Below are positions 47,908 through 55,890 of a stretch of DNA of 55,958 bases, piece by piece. Location: the NCBI RefSeq assembly GCF_023898865.1, contig NZ_JAGSOV010000089.1:1-55958 (forward strand). Direction: 5' to 3'. Below the pieces are notes generated by a model. The model searched no databases and had not been told where the DNA came from. It saw only the letters and a program-made list of their open reading frames with translations. The DNA comes from Pseudonocardia humida (lineage in GTDB: Bacteria; Actinomycetota; Actinomycetes; Mycobacteriales; Pseudonocardiaceae). Each line of letters starts with the position of its first letter. Within the stretch, counting starts at the first letter, position 1. The position numbers and the translations under genes were made by a program.

Positions 47908-48843
47908 GTGCCCATGCACCGGCTGACCGGGATCACCCTCGGCGTGCCCGACGTCGCGGCGACGGCCGCCTACTACACCGACTTCGGCCTGACCCCGCTG
48001 CCCGGTGCCGACCCGGGCACCGGCCGGTTCAGCACCGTCGACGGCGGCGAGCAGCTGACCCTGCGGCACTCGCCGCGCCGACGGCTGCTCGACCTCGGCA
48101 TCGGGGTGGACGACCCGGACGACGTCGACCGCGTGGCCGACAGCCTCTGGCGACTGGGTGTCGAAGCAGCGCGGTCGGCCACGTCCGTACGGGCGAGCGA
48201 CCCCGGCACCGGGGTGCGGGTCCACGTGGAGATCGCGCCCCGCATCGCCTCGCAGCCGAGCCCCGCCCCGGCCTACAACCGTCCGGGTGACGTGACGCGG
48301 CCCGGCCTGCGGGCGGACGCCGTGCTGCGGGACGGGCCGGTCCGACCGCGGAAGCTGGGCCACGTCGTGCTGGGCTCCACCGACCAGGAGACCTCGCACC
48401 GCTTCTTCACCGAGGGCATCGGGCTGAAGACCAGCGACACCGTGCCCGGGGTCGCCGCGTTCCTGCGGTGCTCCACCGACCACCACAACGTGCTGGTCCA
48501 GCGCGCGCCGGTCGCCTTCCTGCACCACACCTCCTGGCAGGTCGACGACGTCGACGAGGTGGGGCGCGGCGCCACGGCGATGCTGGAGGCCGACCCGGAG
48601 CGGCACGTGTGGGGCCTGGGAAGGCACGCCATCGGGTCCAACTTCTTCTGGTACCTCAAGGACCCGGCCGGCAACTTCTCCGAGTACTACTCCGACATCG
48701 ACTGCATCGTCGACGACGCCCTCTGGACGCCCGGGGTGTGGGAGGGCGCCCGGTCGCTCTACCAGTGGGGGCCGCCCCCTCCGCCGTCGTTCCTCGCCCC
48801 CGACGACCTCGCCGCGCTGATGACCGGGGCGCACTCCGCGTGA
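47908..48843 (+). CDS. Extradiol ring-cleavage dioxygenase (VOC superfamily)
   Basis: This 311-residue two-module VOC enzyme is of the BphC/2,3-dihydroxybiphenyl dioxygenase type. The iron ligands can be placed in the second module: His152 in RKLGHVVLGST, His206/207 in AFLHHTSWQVDDVDE and Glu259 in DPAGNFSEYYSD. The N-terminal module (MHRLTGITLGVPDVAATAAY) has no ligands, as expected. The enzyme opens a catechol ring next to the hydroxyl groups with oxygen. AAGGGAG lies seven bases before the GTG. The upstream hydroxylase provides the catechol and the downstream hydrolase handles the product. Confidence 0.93.
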   Translation: MPMHRLTGITLGVPDVAATAAYYTDFGLTPLPGADPGTGRFSTVDGGEQLTLRHSPRRRLLDLGIGVDDPDDVDRVADSLWRLGVEAARSATSVRASDPGTGVRVHVEIAPRIASQPSPAPAYNRPGDVTRPGLRADAVLRDGPVRPRKLGHVVLGSTDQETSHRFFTEGIGLKTSDTVPGVAAFLRCSTDHHNVLVQRAPVAFLHHTSWQVDDVDEVGRGATAMLEADPERHVWGLGRHAIGSNFFWYLKDPAGNFSEYYSDIDCIVDDALWTPGVWEGARSLYQWGPPPPPSFLAPDDLAALMTGAHSA

Positions 48844-48869
48844 GCCCGCAGACCGAGAAGGAGACGGCA

Positions 48870-48959
48870 ATGGCCGCTGACCCCGCCTCGCGCGACGTCC
48901 ACGTCGCGCACGACCAAACCCCGCACCAGGTCGACCACCGGGAGATAACCAAACACAAA
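48870..48959 (+). pseudogene. Detached N-terminal start of the downstream hydrolase
   Basis: With GAAGGAG upstream, the ATG at 48870 opens MAADPASRDVHVAHDQTPHQ and continues VDHREITK before the sequence degenerates towards a C run. The intact downstream gene contains HDHPEQQVDLGEITMNY just after the run, so the true protein probably starts at 48870 and joins there. With 31 C residues the two parts are out of frame by one base. Confidence 0.5.
48910..48959 (+). repeat. Imperfect copy of the sequence at 49035-49084
   Basis: By eye 36 of 50 bases agree with 49035-49084. The differences mostly replace G and T by A or C, which is unusual for natural divergence. The copy ends in progressively C-rich sequence leading into the homopolymer, resembling low-quality sequence at a contig end. 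Confidence 0.6.
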
Positions 48960-49003
48960 ACCCCCGGACCCACCCCTCCCGGGAGGCTCCGGCTGGGGCC
49001 GCG

Positions 49004-49034
<31 letters not shown>

Positions 49035-49075
49035 ACGACCATCCCGAGCAGCAGGTCGACCTCGGTGAGATCACC

Positions 49076-49924
49076 ATGAACTACGCCGAGGCCGGCGCAC
49101 CGGACAAACCGGCCCTGCTGCTGATCCCCGAGCAGACCGGCTCGTGGTGGGGGTACGAGCAGACGATGGCCCTGCTCGCCGAGGACTTCCACGTCTACGC
49201 CGTCGACCTGCGGGGACAGGGGCGCAGCAGCTGGACCCCGAAGCGCTACAGCCTCGACAACTTCGGCAACGACCTGGTCCGCTTCCTCGCCCTCGTGGTG
49301 CAGCGCCCCGCCATCGTCGCGGGCAACTCCTCCGGAGGTCTCCTCGCCGCCTGGCTGTCGGCCTACGCCATGCCGGGCCAGATCCGCGCTGCGCTGTGCG
49401 AGGACGCCCCGTTCTTCGCCTCCGAGCTCGTGACCACGTGCGGCCACTCGATCCGCCAGGCGGCCGGACCGCTGTTCGAGCTCTTCCGCACCTACCTCGG
49501 CGACCAGTGGAGCGTGGGCGACTGGCCGGGCTACTGCCGCGCGGCCGGCGCCTCGTCGTCACCGACGGCGCGGTTCTTCGTCAGCGACGAGATCCCGCAG
49601 AACATGAAGGAGTACGACCCGGAATGGGCCCGGGCCTTCTACGAGGGCACCGTCGCACTGCACTGCCCGCACGAGCGCATGCTGACCCAGGTCAAGACGC
49701 CGGTGCTCATCACCCACCACATGCGTGGCATCGACCCCGAGACCGGCGACCTGGTCGGCGCGCTCTCCGACGAGCAGGCCGCCCGGGCCCGGCAGCTGAT
49801 GGAGTCGACGGGGGCGAGGGTCGACTACGAGTCGGTGCCCGACGCGCTGCACATGATGCACCAGTTCGACCCGCCCCGGTACACGAAGATCCTCACCCGG
49901 TGGGCGGCCACGCTGACGGCCTGA
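49076..49924 (+). CDS. Alpha/beta hydrolase, probable meta-cleavage-product hydrolase
   Basis: This reading frame has 282 residues from ATG 49076; the real N-terminus probably lies before the C run. Alpha/beta-hydrolase motifs: LLIPEQTGSWWGYEQTMALL, VDLRGQGRSS, the nucleophile Ser85 in VAGNSSGGLL, and the histidine in PDALHMMHQFDPP. Placed between an extradiol dioxygenase and an FAH-family gene, its expected job is hydrolysis of the carbon-carbon bond in the ring-opened product (inference from context). Epoxide hydrolase or esterase activity remains possible. The stop is 40 bases before the next gene. Confidence 0.85.
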   Translation: MNYAEAGAPDKPALLLIPEQTGSWWGYEQTMALLAEDFHVYAVDLRGQGRSSWTPKRYSLDNFGNDLVRFLALVVQRPAIVAGNSSGGLLAAWLSAYAMPGQIRAALCEDAPFFASELVTTCGHSIRQAAGPLFELFRTYLGDQWSVGDWPGYCRAAGASSSPTARFFVSDEIPQNMKEYDPEWARAFYEGTVALHCPHERMLTQVKTPVLITHHMRGIDPETGDLVGALSDEQAARARQLMESTGARVDYESVPDALHMMHQFDPPRYTKILTRWAATLTA

Positions 49925-49964
49925 CCAGCTCCGTCCACCGACACCGATCGGAAAGGTGGGTGCC

Positions 49965-50822
49965 ATGCGCCTCGCGACACGTCACGGCCGTGCGGTCCTG
50001 GTCTCGCCCGACGCCGCGTCCCTCGTCGACGTCGCGGAGGTCAGCGGGGGTCGTTTCGGCCCCAGTCCGCGCAGCGTCTACGACGTGTGGGATGCGTTCG
50101 TCGACTGGGAACGCAACGCCTCGATCGACTTCGCCGCGGCGGGAACCCCGCTGGCCCTCGCGGAGCTCGGGGCGCCCTCGCCCGATCCCCGGCAGGTCTT
50201 CGCGATCGGGCTCAACTACCGCGACCACGCCGACGAGTCCGGACTCGACCACCCGACCTCACCGCCGACGTTCACAAAGTTCGTCGGGAGCTTCGCCGGG
50301 CCGGTCGGCGAGCTGGTGCTGCCGGCGGCGACCGTGGACTGGGAGGCCGAACTGGTGGTCGTGCTGGGCCGCCGCGCCGAGCGGGTGACCGCCGCCGAAG
50401 CGTGGACCCACGTGGCCGGTCTGACCGCGGGGCAGGACTACTCGGAGCGGGCCCTGCAGCTCACCGGCCCGGCTCCGCAGTTCTCGCTGGGCAAGTCGTT
50501 CCCCGGGTTCGCCCCACAGGGACCCTGGCTGGTCACGCCCGACGAGGTCGCCGACCCCGACGACCTCCCGGTCGAGTGCCGGGTGAACGGCGAGGTGGTG
50601 CAGCGCAGCTCCACCAAGCAACTGATCTTCTCGGTGCCGCACATCATCGAGCACCTGTCCGCGGTCCTGCCGCTGCTGCCGGGCGACGTCGTCTACACGG
50701 GCACGCCGGCCGGAGTCGGCGGGACGCGGACGCCTCCCCGCTTCCTCCGGGAGGGCGACGTCGTCGAGACGAGCATCGGCGGCATCGGCGACCTCCGCCA
50801 GGTCTGCGTCGACAGCCGCTGA
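49965..50822 (+). CDS. Fumarylacetoacetate-hydrolase-family protein
   Basis: This 285-residue protein contains QVFAIGLNYRDHADESGLDH, TFTKFVGSFAGPVGELVLP and TVDWEAELVVVLGRRAERVT, where the glutamates bind the metal. GLTAGQDYSERALQLTGPAP and GDVVYTGTPAGVGGTRTPPR complete the fold. The family includes 2-oxopent-4-enoate hydratases, oxaloacetate decarboxylases and acylpyruvases, which process the small enol acid left after meta cleavage. AAAGGTGG stands before the ATG at 49965; a GTG nine bases earlier is possible. It is the last gene of the aromatic operon. Confidence 0.92.
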   Translation: MRLATRHGRAVLVSPDAASLVDVAEVSGGRFGPSPRSVYDVWDAFVDWERNASIDFAAAGTPLALAELGAPSPDPRQVFAIGLNYRDHADESGLDHPTSPPTFTKFVGSFAGPVGELVLPAATVDWEAELVVVLGRRAERVTAAEAWTHVAGLTAGQDYSERALQLTGPAPQFSLGKSFPGFAPQGPWLVTPDEVADPDDLPVECRVNGEVVQRSSTKQLIFSVPHIIEHLSAVLPLLPGDVVYTGTPAGVGGTRTPPRFLREGDVVETSIGGIGDLRQVCVDSR

Positions 50823-50902
50823 CGGCGTTCACGAGACGCCCGGGAGCGCACCCGACGAATCCCGCCAGCGCAAGCGGGGCGGCACCGGGCAGAGTAGGTG
50901 GG

Positions 50903-51544
50903 GTGCGTGCCGCCGACGCCCATCGCGACCTGGTGGTCAAGTCCATCGACCTCCACACCGGTTCCCTGCGGTTCATCCGCCCCCGCGACGCCGCGGTCCT
51001 CCTCGACCTCGAGGACGTGGCCGTCGACGAGGCGTACCCGCCGTACTGGGCGAAGCTGTGGCCCAGCGGCGTCGAGCTGGCCCACCAGCTGTCGACGCAC
51101 GACTGGAGCGGGACATCGGTGGTGGAGCTCGGCTGCGGCCTCGGGCTGCCGGCCATCGCCGCGGCACTCGCCGGGGGCACCGTGCTGGCCACCGACCGCG
51201 CCCCGGACGCGCTCACCTTCACCGCGGCGAACGCCGGGGCCAACCACGCGGAGGTGGAGACCGCGCTCTGCTCGTGGGACGCGCCCGAGCCACTGGTCGC
51301 CCGCGGCCCGTGGCACCTGGTGCTGGCCTCGGACGTGCTGTACGAGCGCCGCAACTCCGACCAGCTGATCGCCCTGCTCCCGCGGCTGGTCACCGACGAC
51401 GGCGCGGTCTGGATCGCCGACCCCGGCCGCGAGATGGTCCCGGAGTTCCTCGACGTCACCCGGGCCACCTGGCGCACCGTCGAGGTCGTCCCCACCCGCC
51501 GCCAGGACGTCCAGCTCATCCGCCTGGCCGGCCCACCGCGGTGA
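50903..51544 (+). CDS. Class I methyltransferase, METTL21/lysine-methyltransferase-like
   Basis: This 213-residue SAM enzyme opens with VVKSIDLHTGSLRFIRPRDA. It contains YPPYWAKLWPSGVELAHQLS and then motif I SVVELGCGLGLPAIAAALAG, followed by LVLASDVLYERRNSDQLIAL, the post-motif (D/E-x-x-Y-E) typical of the METTL21/EEF1A-methyltransferase-like group. Bacterial members are mostly uncharacterised. The GTG at 50903 is chosen as the last start before the conserved part. It lies 80 bases after the aromatic operon and converges with a kinase-like gene. Confidence 0.85.
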   Translation: MRAADAHRDLVVKSIDLHTGSLRFIRPRDAAVLLDLEDVAVDEAYPPYWAKLWPSGVELAHQLSTHDWSGTSVVELGCGLGLPAIAAALAGGTVLATDRAPDALTFTAANAGANHAEVETALCSWDAPEPLVARGPWHLVLASDVLYERRNSDQLIALLPRLVTDDGAVWIADPGREMVPEFLDVTRATWRTVEVVPTRRQDVQLIRLAGPPR

Positions 51545-51610
51545 GCCTGCCGCCGCCGAGAACAGCGTTCTGGGACCACGCGGCGCTGCGCGCCCGGTGG
51601 ACGACCGTGA

Positions 51611-52654
51611 TCAGGAAGCGCTCGCTCGGCGACTCACCTCGCTCAGCTGCTGATCCAGGAGCTCGCCGATCCGATCGCGCCGCTCCCGCCACGCCTCCCC
51701 CGTCATGCCGCGACTGGGCATCTCCACGGCCATCAGCAGGTAGAGGTGCAACCGGTACAGCGCAAGGCGACGACGGGCGGGCGCGTCCAGCGCGACCGGC
51801 CCACCGGCGCCCCGCGCATACCCCTCGAGGAACGGGTGGCGCGGCTCGTCCTCGATGCGGCTGTAGAGCGCCGGCGACACGAAGTCCATCAGCGGATCAC
51901 CACGGAGGTACCGCTCACCGTCCACGAGGCCGGTGAGCCGCAGGCCACCGTCCGCATCCGGCGCGGCCAGCACGTTGCCGTCCCAGCCGTCGAAGTGGAC
52001 CAAGGCCGGCCTGGTGACGAGGTCCAGCACGTCGCCGTGCCGGTCGACCAGCCCCCGGATCCGCGCCGGCGCAGCGGGCAGCTCGATCCCCCAGACGTCC
52101 GCGTCGACGAGCAGCTCGTCCACGATCGCGGCGAACACTCCCCGCCAACTCGGCCCGGCGATCCGGCCACCGTCGTAGCCGTACTCGTCGGCGGGGACCG
52201 TGTGCAGCGCGGCGAGCGCAGCCCCGAGATCCCGGCGCACCGGCGAGTCGTCCACGGCCTCTCCGGCCGCCGCCGACGCGGCGAGCGACCGCCCCGGCAG
52301 GAACGTCATGAACATCCACTCGCCGTCCAGCACGTCCGGGTCGCGGCCGACGTGCAGGACCCGCGGCACCGGTACCCGCGCCGCCCGCTCGGCGACGAGA
52401 CGGTAGTAGCGCGCCTCCGCCGCGAGCAGCCCGCGCTCGTACCCCAGCAGCCCGACCGCTGCCGGCGGCGACACCTTGAGCACCACCGTCCGCCCGTCGT
52501 CGAGGCGCACCCACCACACAGCCGCGAACCCACCGCCGGACATCGGACCGGCGTCGATCATGCAGCGCCGGGACCCGAACGATGCGCAGACGAGCTCCGC
52601 GACGTCGGCCGGCTCGAGCACACGCTGGGTCGGGCTCGGGCCGACGTCCGTCAT
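51611..52654 (-). CDS. Aminoglycoside-phosphotransferase-fold protein
   Basis: This is a 347-residue small-molecule-kinase fold. The N-lobe has GPMSGGGFAAVWWVRLDDGR and TVVLKVSPP with the ATP lysine. The catalytic loop reads ALVHFDGWDGNVLA, so the usual HGDLHPGN motif is altered to HFDGWDGN but keeps Asp and Asn. LVDGERYLRGDPLMDF provides the metal-binding aspartate. The remaining key residues suggest activity, with a substrate other than the classical aminoglycosides likely. The ATG at 52654 was preferred to 52714. It is transcribed convergently with the methyltransferase and is downstream of a DHFR-like operon on the same strand. Confidence 0.87.
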   Translation of the reverse strand: MTDVGPSPTQRVLEPADVAELVCASFGSRRCMIDAGPMSGGGFAAVWWVRLDDGRTVVLKVSPPAAVGLLGYERGLLAAEARYYRLVAERAARVPVPRVLHVGRDPDVLDGEWMFMTFLPGRSLAASAAAGEAVDDSPVRRDLGAALAALHTVPADEYGYDGGRIAGPSWRGVFAAIVDELLVDADVWGIELPAAPARIRGLVDRHGDVLDLVTRPALVHFDGWDGNVLAAPDADGGLRLTGLVDGERYLRGDPLMDFVSPALYSRIEDEPRHPFLEGYARGAGGPVALDAPARRRLALYRLHLYLLMAVEMPSRGMTGEAWRERRDRIGELLDQQLSEVSRRASAS

Positions 52655-52720
52655 GGCCCGCACCGTAGCGCGATCGAGCACACCAGCCGACCCGCGCCGG
52701 ACCGCCGGCTGCATCCGCCC

Positions 52721-53317
52721 TCAGCGCTTGACCGTGTAGTGCAGGTGCAGCACACGCTCGCCCTGGACCACCCGGTCCGGGTCGTCGAGCAGCACCGTGC
52801 CGGCGTGGCTGCCGAAGAAGCGCACCCCTTCACCGAGGACCACCGGGGCGACGTCCATCGCGACCTCGTCGACCAGCCCCGCCGAGAACGCCTGCCCGCC
52901 GACGTCGCCCGCGGTCACGCAGACGAGGCCGTCGCCCGCCAGCTCCTCAGCCAGCGCGATGCCCGCCTCGACCGAGTCGGCGGTGTGGAACGGCGCGTCC
53001 GGGTGGTCGGCGAGCCACTTCTCCGGCAGCGGCCGGTGGGTGACGACGACCAGCTCGTCCCCGGCGGCCGGCTTGCCGTCCCAGCCGTTCGTGGTGTCGA
53101 ACAGGTGCCGGCCGATCACCGTGACCGTGATGGCGTCCCAGAAGGGCTGGACGTACGCGGCGGACGTCCGCGAGACGCGGAACGTCCAGCCGCTCGGCCG
53201 GGCGGACAGCTCGGTGTCGCCGTTGCCGTACCAGTCGAACAGCGGCCCGACCGAATCGTCGGGGTAGGCGATGTAGCCGTCGACCGACACGACCGCCTGC
53301 ATCACGACCCTGGCCAT
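52721..53317 (-). CDS. Dihydrofolate-reductase/RibD C-terminal-like protein
   Basis: This 198-residue protein has the RibD-C/DHFR fold: MARVVMQAVVSVDGYIAYPD at the start, VTVIGRHLFDTTNGWDGKPA in the middle and TAGDVGGQAFSAGLVDEVAM with VAPVVLGEGVRFF, the nucleotide-binding part of this family. Most such stand-alone proteins are NADPH-dependent reductases of unknown substrate. It follows the PPOX gene after nine bases and is probably the last gene of that operon. Confidence 0.88.
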   Translation of the reverse strand: MARVVMQAVVSVDGYIAYPDDSVGPLFDWYGNGDTELSARPSGWTFRVSRTSAAYVQPFWDAITVTVIGRHLFDTTNGWDGKPAAGDELVVVTHRPLPEKWLADHPDAPFHTADSVEAGIALAEELAGDGLVCVTAGDVGGQAFSAGLVDEVAMDVAPVVLGEGVRFFGSHAGTVLLDDPDRVVQGERVLHLHYTVKR

Positions 53318-53326
53318 GCCCGCTCC

Positions 53327-53719
53327 TCAGCCGAACGTCGGGACGCTGACGTGCGCCGGCTCCACGAGGAACGCCTCGCGGTCCTCGTCGCGCGGGTACG
53401 GACCGCCGGTGTACTTGGCGAAGATCCGGTCGACGATCTCCCAGCCCGCGTCGCCGCCGACCCGCTCCACGACGCGGCCACGGACGAGCGCGCTGCGGAC
53501 CAGGTCGTCCCGGTCGGTCACGGAGATCGCGACGCGGTCGTCCGCGACGAGGTTGCGGCCCTTGCGGGAGGTGGGCGCGGTGAAGAACGCGAGGTACCCG
53601 CCCTCGACGTCGATCATCACCGGCACCGAGTGCGGCCCGCCGTCGGGCAGCAGCGTGGCGATGTGGGCGATGTTCGGCCCGGCGAACAGGGCGCGGGCCT
53701 CCTCGGTGAGCACGGCCAT
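53327..53719 (-). CDS. PPOX-class (flavin/F420) oxidoreductase
   Basis: This 130-residue split-barrel protein contains MAVLTEEARALFAGPNIAHI, ATLLPDGGPHSVPVMIDVEG and GYLAFFTAPTSRKGRNLVAD, then FAKYTGGPYPRDEDREAFLV. The pattern TSRKGRNLVADDRVAISV is typical of the actinobacterial PPOX class predicted to use coenzyme F420. The stop is nine bases before the reductase start on the same strand, and the start is 21 bases after the epimerase stop. Such proteins often reduce unsaturated bonds in xenobiotics or biosynthetic intermediates. Confidence 0.9.
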   Translation of the reverse strand: MAVLTEEARALFAGPNIAHIATLLPDGGPHSVPVMIDVEGGYLAFFTAPTSRKGRNLVADDRVAISVTDRDDLVRSALVRGRVVERVGGDAGWEIVDRIFAKYTGGPYPRDEDREAFLVEPAHVSVPTFG

Positions 53720-53740
53720 GCTGAGTCCTCCTCCAGCCGG

Positions 53741-54691
53741 CTAGCGGTCGTGTCCGCTGAGCCAGGCGACGTAGTCCGGTACGGCGCGCTCGACGTCGTA
53801 CTCCGGCCGGAAGCCGGTGTCCTCCCGCAGCCGGGTGGTGTCGAGGTAGTTGTCCACGGGCCGGTCGGGGTTGCGGCCCTCGGGGAGGGTGATGTCCGCG
53901 CCCGGGACCGCGGCGTTGATCGCGGTGACGACCTCGCGGTAGGGCACCAACCGTCCACTCGAGACGTTGTACGTGCGGTGGTGCAGCCGGTCCGCGAGCA
54001 TGAGCAGCGCGATCGCCCGGCCGCAGTCCTTCACGTAGCAGAGGTCGGTGGCGTCGTCGGCGTACGCCGGCGGCCGGGGCGGGCTGAGATCGGGGTCCTC
54101 GCCCCGGACCGCCGCGCTGAGCAGGCGGGGAAGCGCGAAGAACGGGTTGTCCGGCAGGCCGAGCGGCCCCCAGACGGTGCCGATCCGCAGGTTCACCACG
54201 TCGAACCCGGCGCTGTCGCCGGTCAGCGCGGCGAACAGCTCCGCGGTCTTCTTGAACACCGGGATCTGGTGGGGCGCCACCGCCGGCAGCGCGGCGTCCT
54301 CGCGCCACGGGACCCCGTCGACCCCCGCGTACACGGCGATGCTGCTGGCCACGGAGAACCGCCGCACTCCCCACGCCGTCGCCGCCTTCAGCGCGGTGAG
54401 CAGACCGAGGGTGTCGGCGCGCAGGTACTCGACGGCATCGGGGAGGTCGTGCGGAGCCGCCGCGAGGTGCACGATGCCGGTGATCTCGTGCCGCTGCCCG
54501 ATGTCGAGGAAGGCCGCCTCGTCCCGGGTGTCCACCGGTTCGACGACGACCCGGCCGGCGGGCTCGTCGGCGAGGTACTCGGGCAGGCCGGTGGACCGGT
54601 GGGCGGTGAGCACCACGGACTCGCCCAGGTCGAGCAGGGCCCGTGCGGTGTGCGATCCGATCGAACCCAGGCCACCGGTGACGAGGATCAT
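53741..54691 (-). CDS. NAD-dependent epimerase/dehydratase-family protein without the usual tyrosine
   Basis: This is a 316-residue extended short-chain dehydrogenase. MILVTGGLGSIGSHTARALL is the NAD motif; HLAAAPHDLPDAVEYLRADT and RFSVASSIAVYAG carry the serine. NLRIGTVWGPLG follows the active site. In the expected YxxxK position the sequence is HQIPVFKKTAELFA, with lysines but no tyrosine, so the standard catalysis may be altered or lost. It starts 42 bases after an AraC gene stop and leads the PPOX and DHFR-like genes. The usual role of relatives is nucleotide-sugar or small-molecule epimerisation or reduction. Confidence 0.85.
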   Translation of the reverse strand: MILVTGGLGSIGSHTARALLDLGESVVLTAHRSTGLPEYLADEPAGRVVVEPVDTRDEAAFLDIGQRHEITGIVHLAAAPHDLPDAVEYLRADTLGLLTALKAATAWGVRRFSVASSIAVYAGVDGVPWREDAALPAVAPHQIPVFKKTAELFAALTGDSAGFDVVNLRIGTVWGPLGLPDNPFFALPRLLSAAVRGEDPDLSPPRPPAYADDATDLCYVKDCGRAIALLMLADRLHHRTYNVSSGRLVPYREVVTAINAAVPGADITLPEGRNPDRPVDNYLDTTRLREDTGFRPEYDVERAVPDYVAWLSGHDR

Positions 54692-54733
54692 CGAGGCCCG
54701 GCCGTCGGTGCGAGGAGCTGCATGATCGCGACG

Positions 54734-55579
54734 CTAGGCCGGCACGCGCCGCCGCTCTTGTACGAAACGGCCATCCCGGGCCCGCAGCATCGGGACGTAG
54801 GACGCGGCGTGGTCGTGCCCGCAGGTGCACGCCGCGCCGTACTGCGCGAGGAGTTCGCCGGGTGTCGCGCCCGCGAGCCGGCGGCACTCGCGGCTGAGGT
54901 GCGCCTGGTCGTGGTAGCCGACCTCGACGGCCCACCCCGCCAGATCGGCCTCCGAGGCGCCCTGTTGGACCGAGGCCTGGACGCGGGCGACGAAGCCCTG
55001 GAACCGCAGGATGCGCTGCAACTCCTTCGGCCCGACGCCGACCGCGGCCCGGCAGCGGCGCCGCAACTGGCGTTCGGAGATCGACAGCAACGCGGGCAGG
55101 GCGGCCGTCCCGCCGCCGTGCCACGGCATCAGGTTGCGGACGGCCTCGTCGACCAACGGGTCCGGTTCGCGGGCGGCTCGCGCGACGAACGACTGGAGCC
55201 GGTCGAGCGCGACCCGCGGTGTCGCGGCGTTCCCGAGGAGGTCCGTCAGACGGGCCAGGTCGCGCCAGAGGTCGGTGCCCGCGATGTCCTGGTCGACCAG
55301 CTCGTCGGCCGGCATCCCGACCAGACCGCCGAGCACACCCGGGCGCAGCCGCATCCCGACGACCGTGCCTCCCGCCGGGATCTCCCGGTACGTGGACGTG
55401 GTCAGCGGCCCGAGCAGCCGGGGCGCCCCACCGAGCACGCACCGCACCTCGGCGCCACCGTGCGGTACGTACCGCTGCGCCAGCGGCCGGTCGCCCACCC
55501 GCTGGATCCAGACGGACGACGCGAACGCGGCCAGCGCGGGGGCCGGTGCGCGCTCCACGTAGGAGGACTCCCCTGCCAC
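54734..55579 (-). CDS. AraC-family transcriptional regulator
   Basis: This is a 281-residue regulator. The C-terminal part has LLSISERQLRRRCRAAVGVG and LAGWAVEVGYHDQAHLSREC, the two helix-turn-helix units of AraC proteins, followed by RRLAGATPGELLAQYG. The N-terminus (SSYVERAPAPALAAFASSVW and EIPAGGTVVGMRLRPGVLGG) resembles the DUF6597-type sensor. The tail has a cysteine/histidine cluster ACTCGHDH. The GTG at 55579 is the likely start. It precedes the epimerase, PPOX and DHFR-like genes by 42 bases on the same strand and probably controls them (inference). Confidence 0.9.
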   Translation of the reverse strand: MAGESSYVERAPAPALAAFASSVWIQRVGDRPLAQRYVPHGGAEVRCVLGGAPRLLGPLTTSTYREIPAGGTVVGMRLRPGVLGGLVGMPADELVDQDIAGTDLWRDLARLTDLLGNAATPRVALDRLQSFVARAAREPDPLVDEAVRNLMPWHGGGTAALPALLSISERQLRRRCRAAVGVGPKELQRILRFQGFVARVQASVQQGASEADLAGWAVEVGYHDQAHLSRECRRLAGATPGELLAQYGAACTCGHDHAASYVPMLRARDGRFVQERRRVPA

Positions 55580-55770
55580 CCCACCATCATGCTGATCCAG
55601 CGCCGATCGCCAACCCCCACGTCGAGCCGTGCGACCAGTGCGCGCAACTCCCCCCTTGGTCGACCGAACCCCCGGGTCGTGCAACGCGAGGCCAGGTCCT
55701 CGACGCCTAGCGTGAAGCGAACGGCGCTCTCGCCCAACGAGGCTGGGCCACCGCACCACTCGCTCGTCGG
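55580..55770. other. Upstream region of the AraC gene, with weak repeat copy E
   Basis: The segment 55638-55660 (gtgcgcgcaactccccccttg) resembles the core of the dispersed repeat but lacks its flanks. A diverged version of the 30-bp tandem unit lies at about 55714-55743. No gene was recognised. Confidence 0.4.
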
Positions 55771-55890
55771 GCGGGACGAAAGTCGCTCTCGCTGCACCAG
55801 GCGCAACGAAAGTCGCGCTCGCTCCACCGCGCGCAACGAATGTCGCGCTCGCCCCACCAGGCGCAACGAGAGTCGCGCTCGCACCCCGGG
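55771..55890 (+). repeat. Four tandem 30-bp units
   Basis: Units begin at 55771, 55801, 55831 and 55861, with consensus gcgcaacgaaagtcgcgctc followed by gc-cccac-g. They differ by a few substitutions but keep exact 30-base spacing. There are no unique spacers, so this is not a CRISPR array. Function is unknown; related intergenic repeats of this wording occur in actinomycetes as far as I recall. Confidence 0.85.

Noticed and set aside
55771..55890. Possible CRISPR array
   Set aside because: The 30-bp units are contiguous with no unique spacers, and no cas genes are present in the window.
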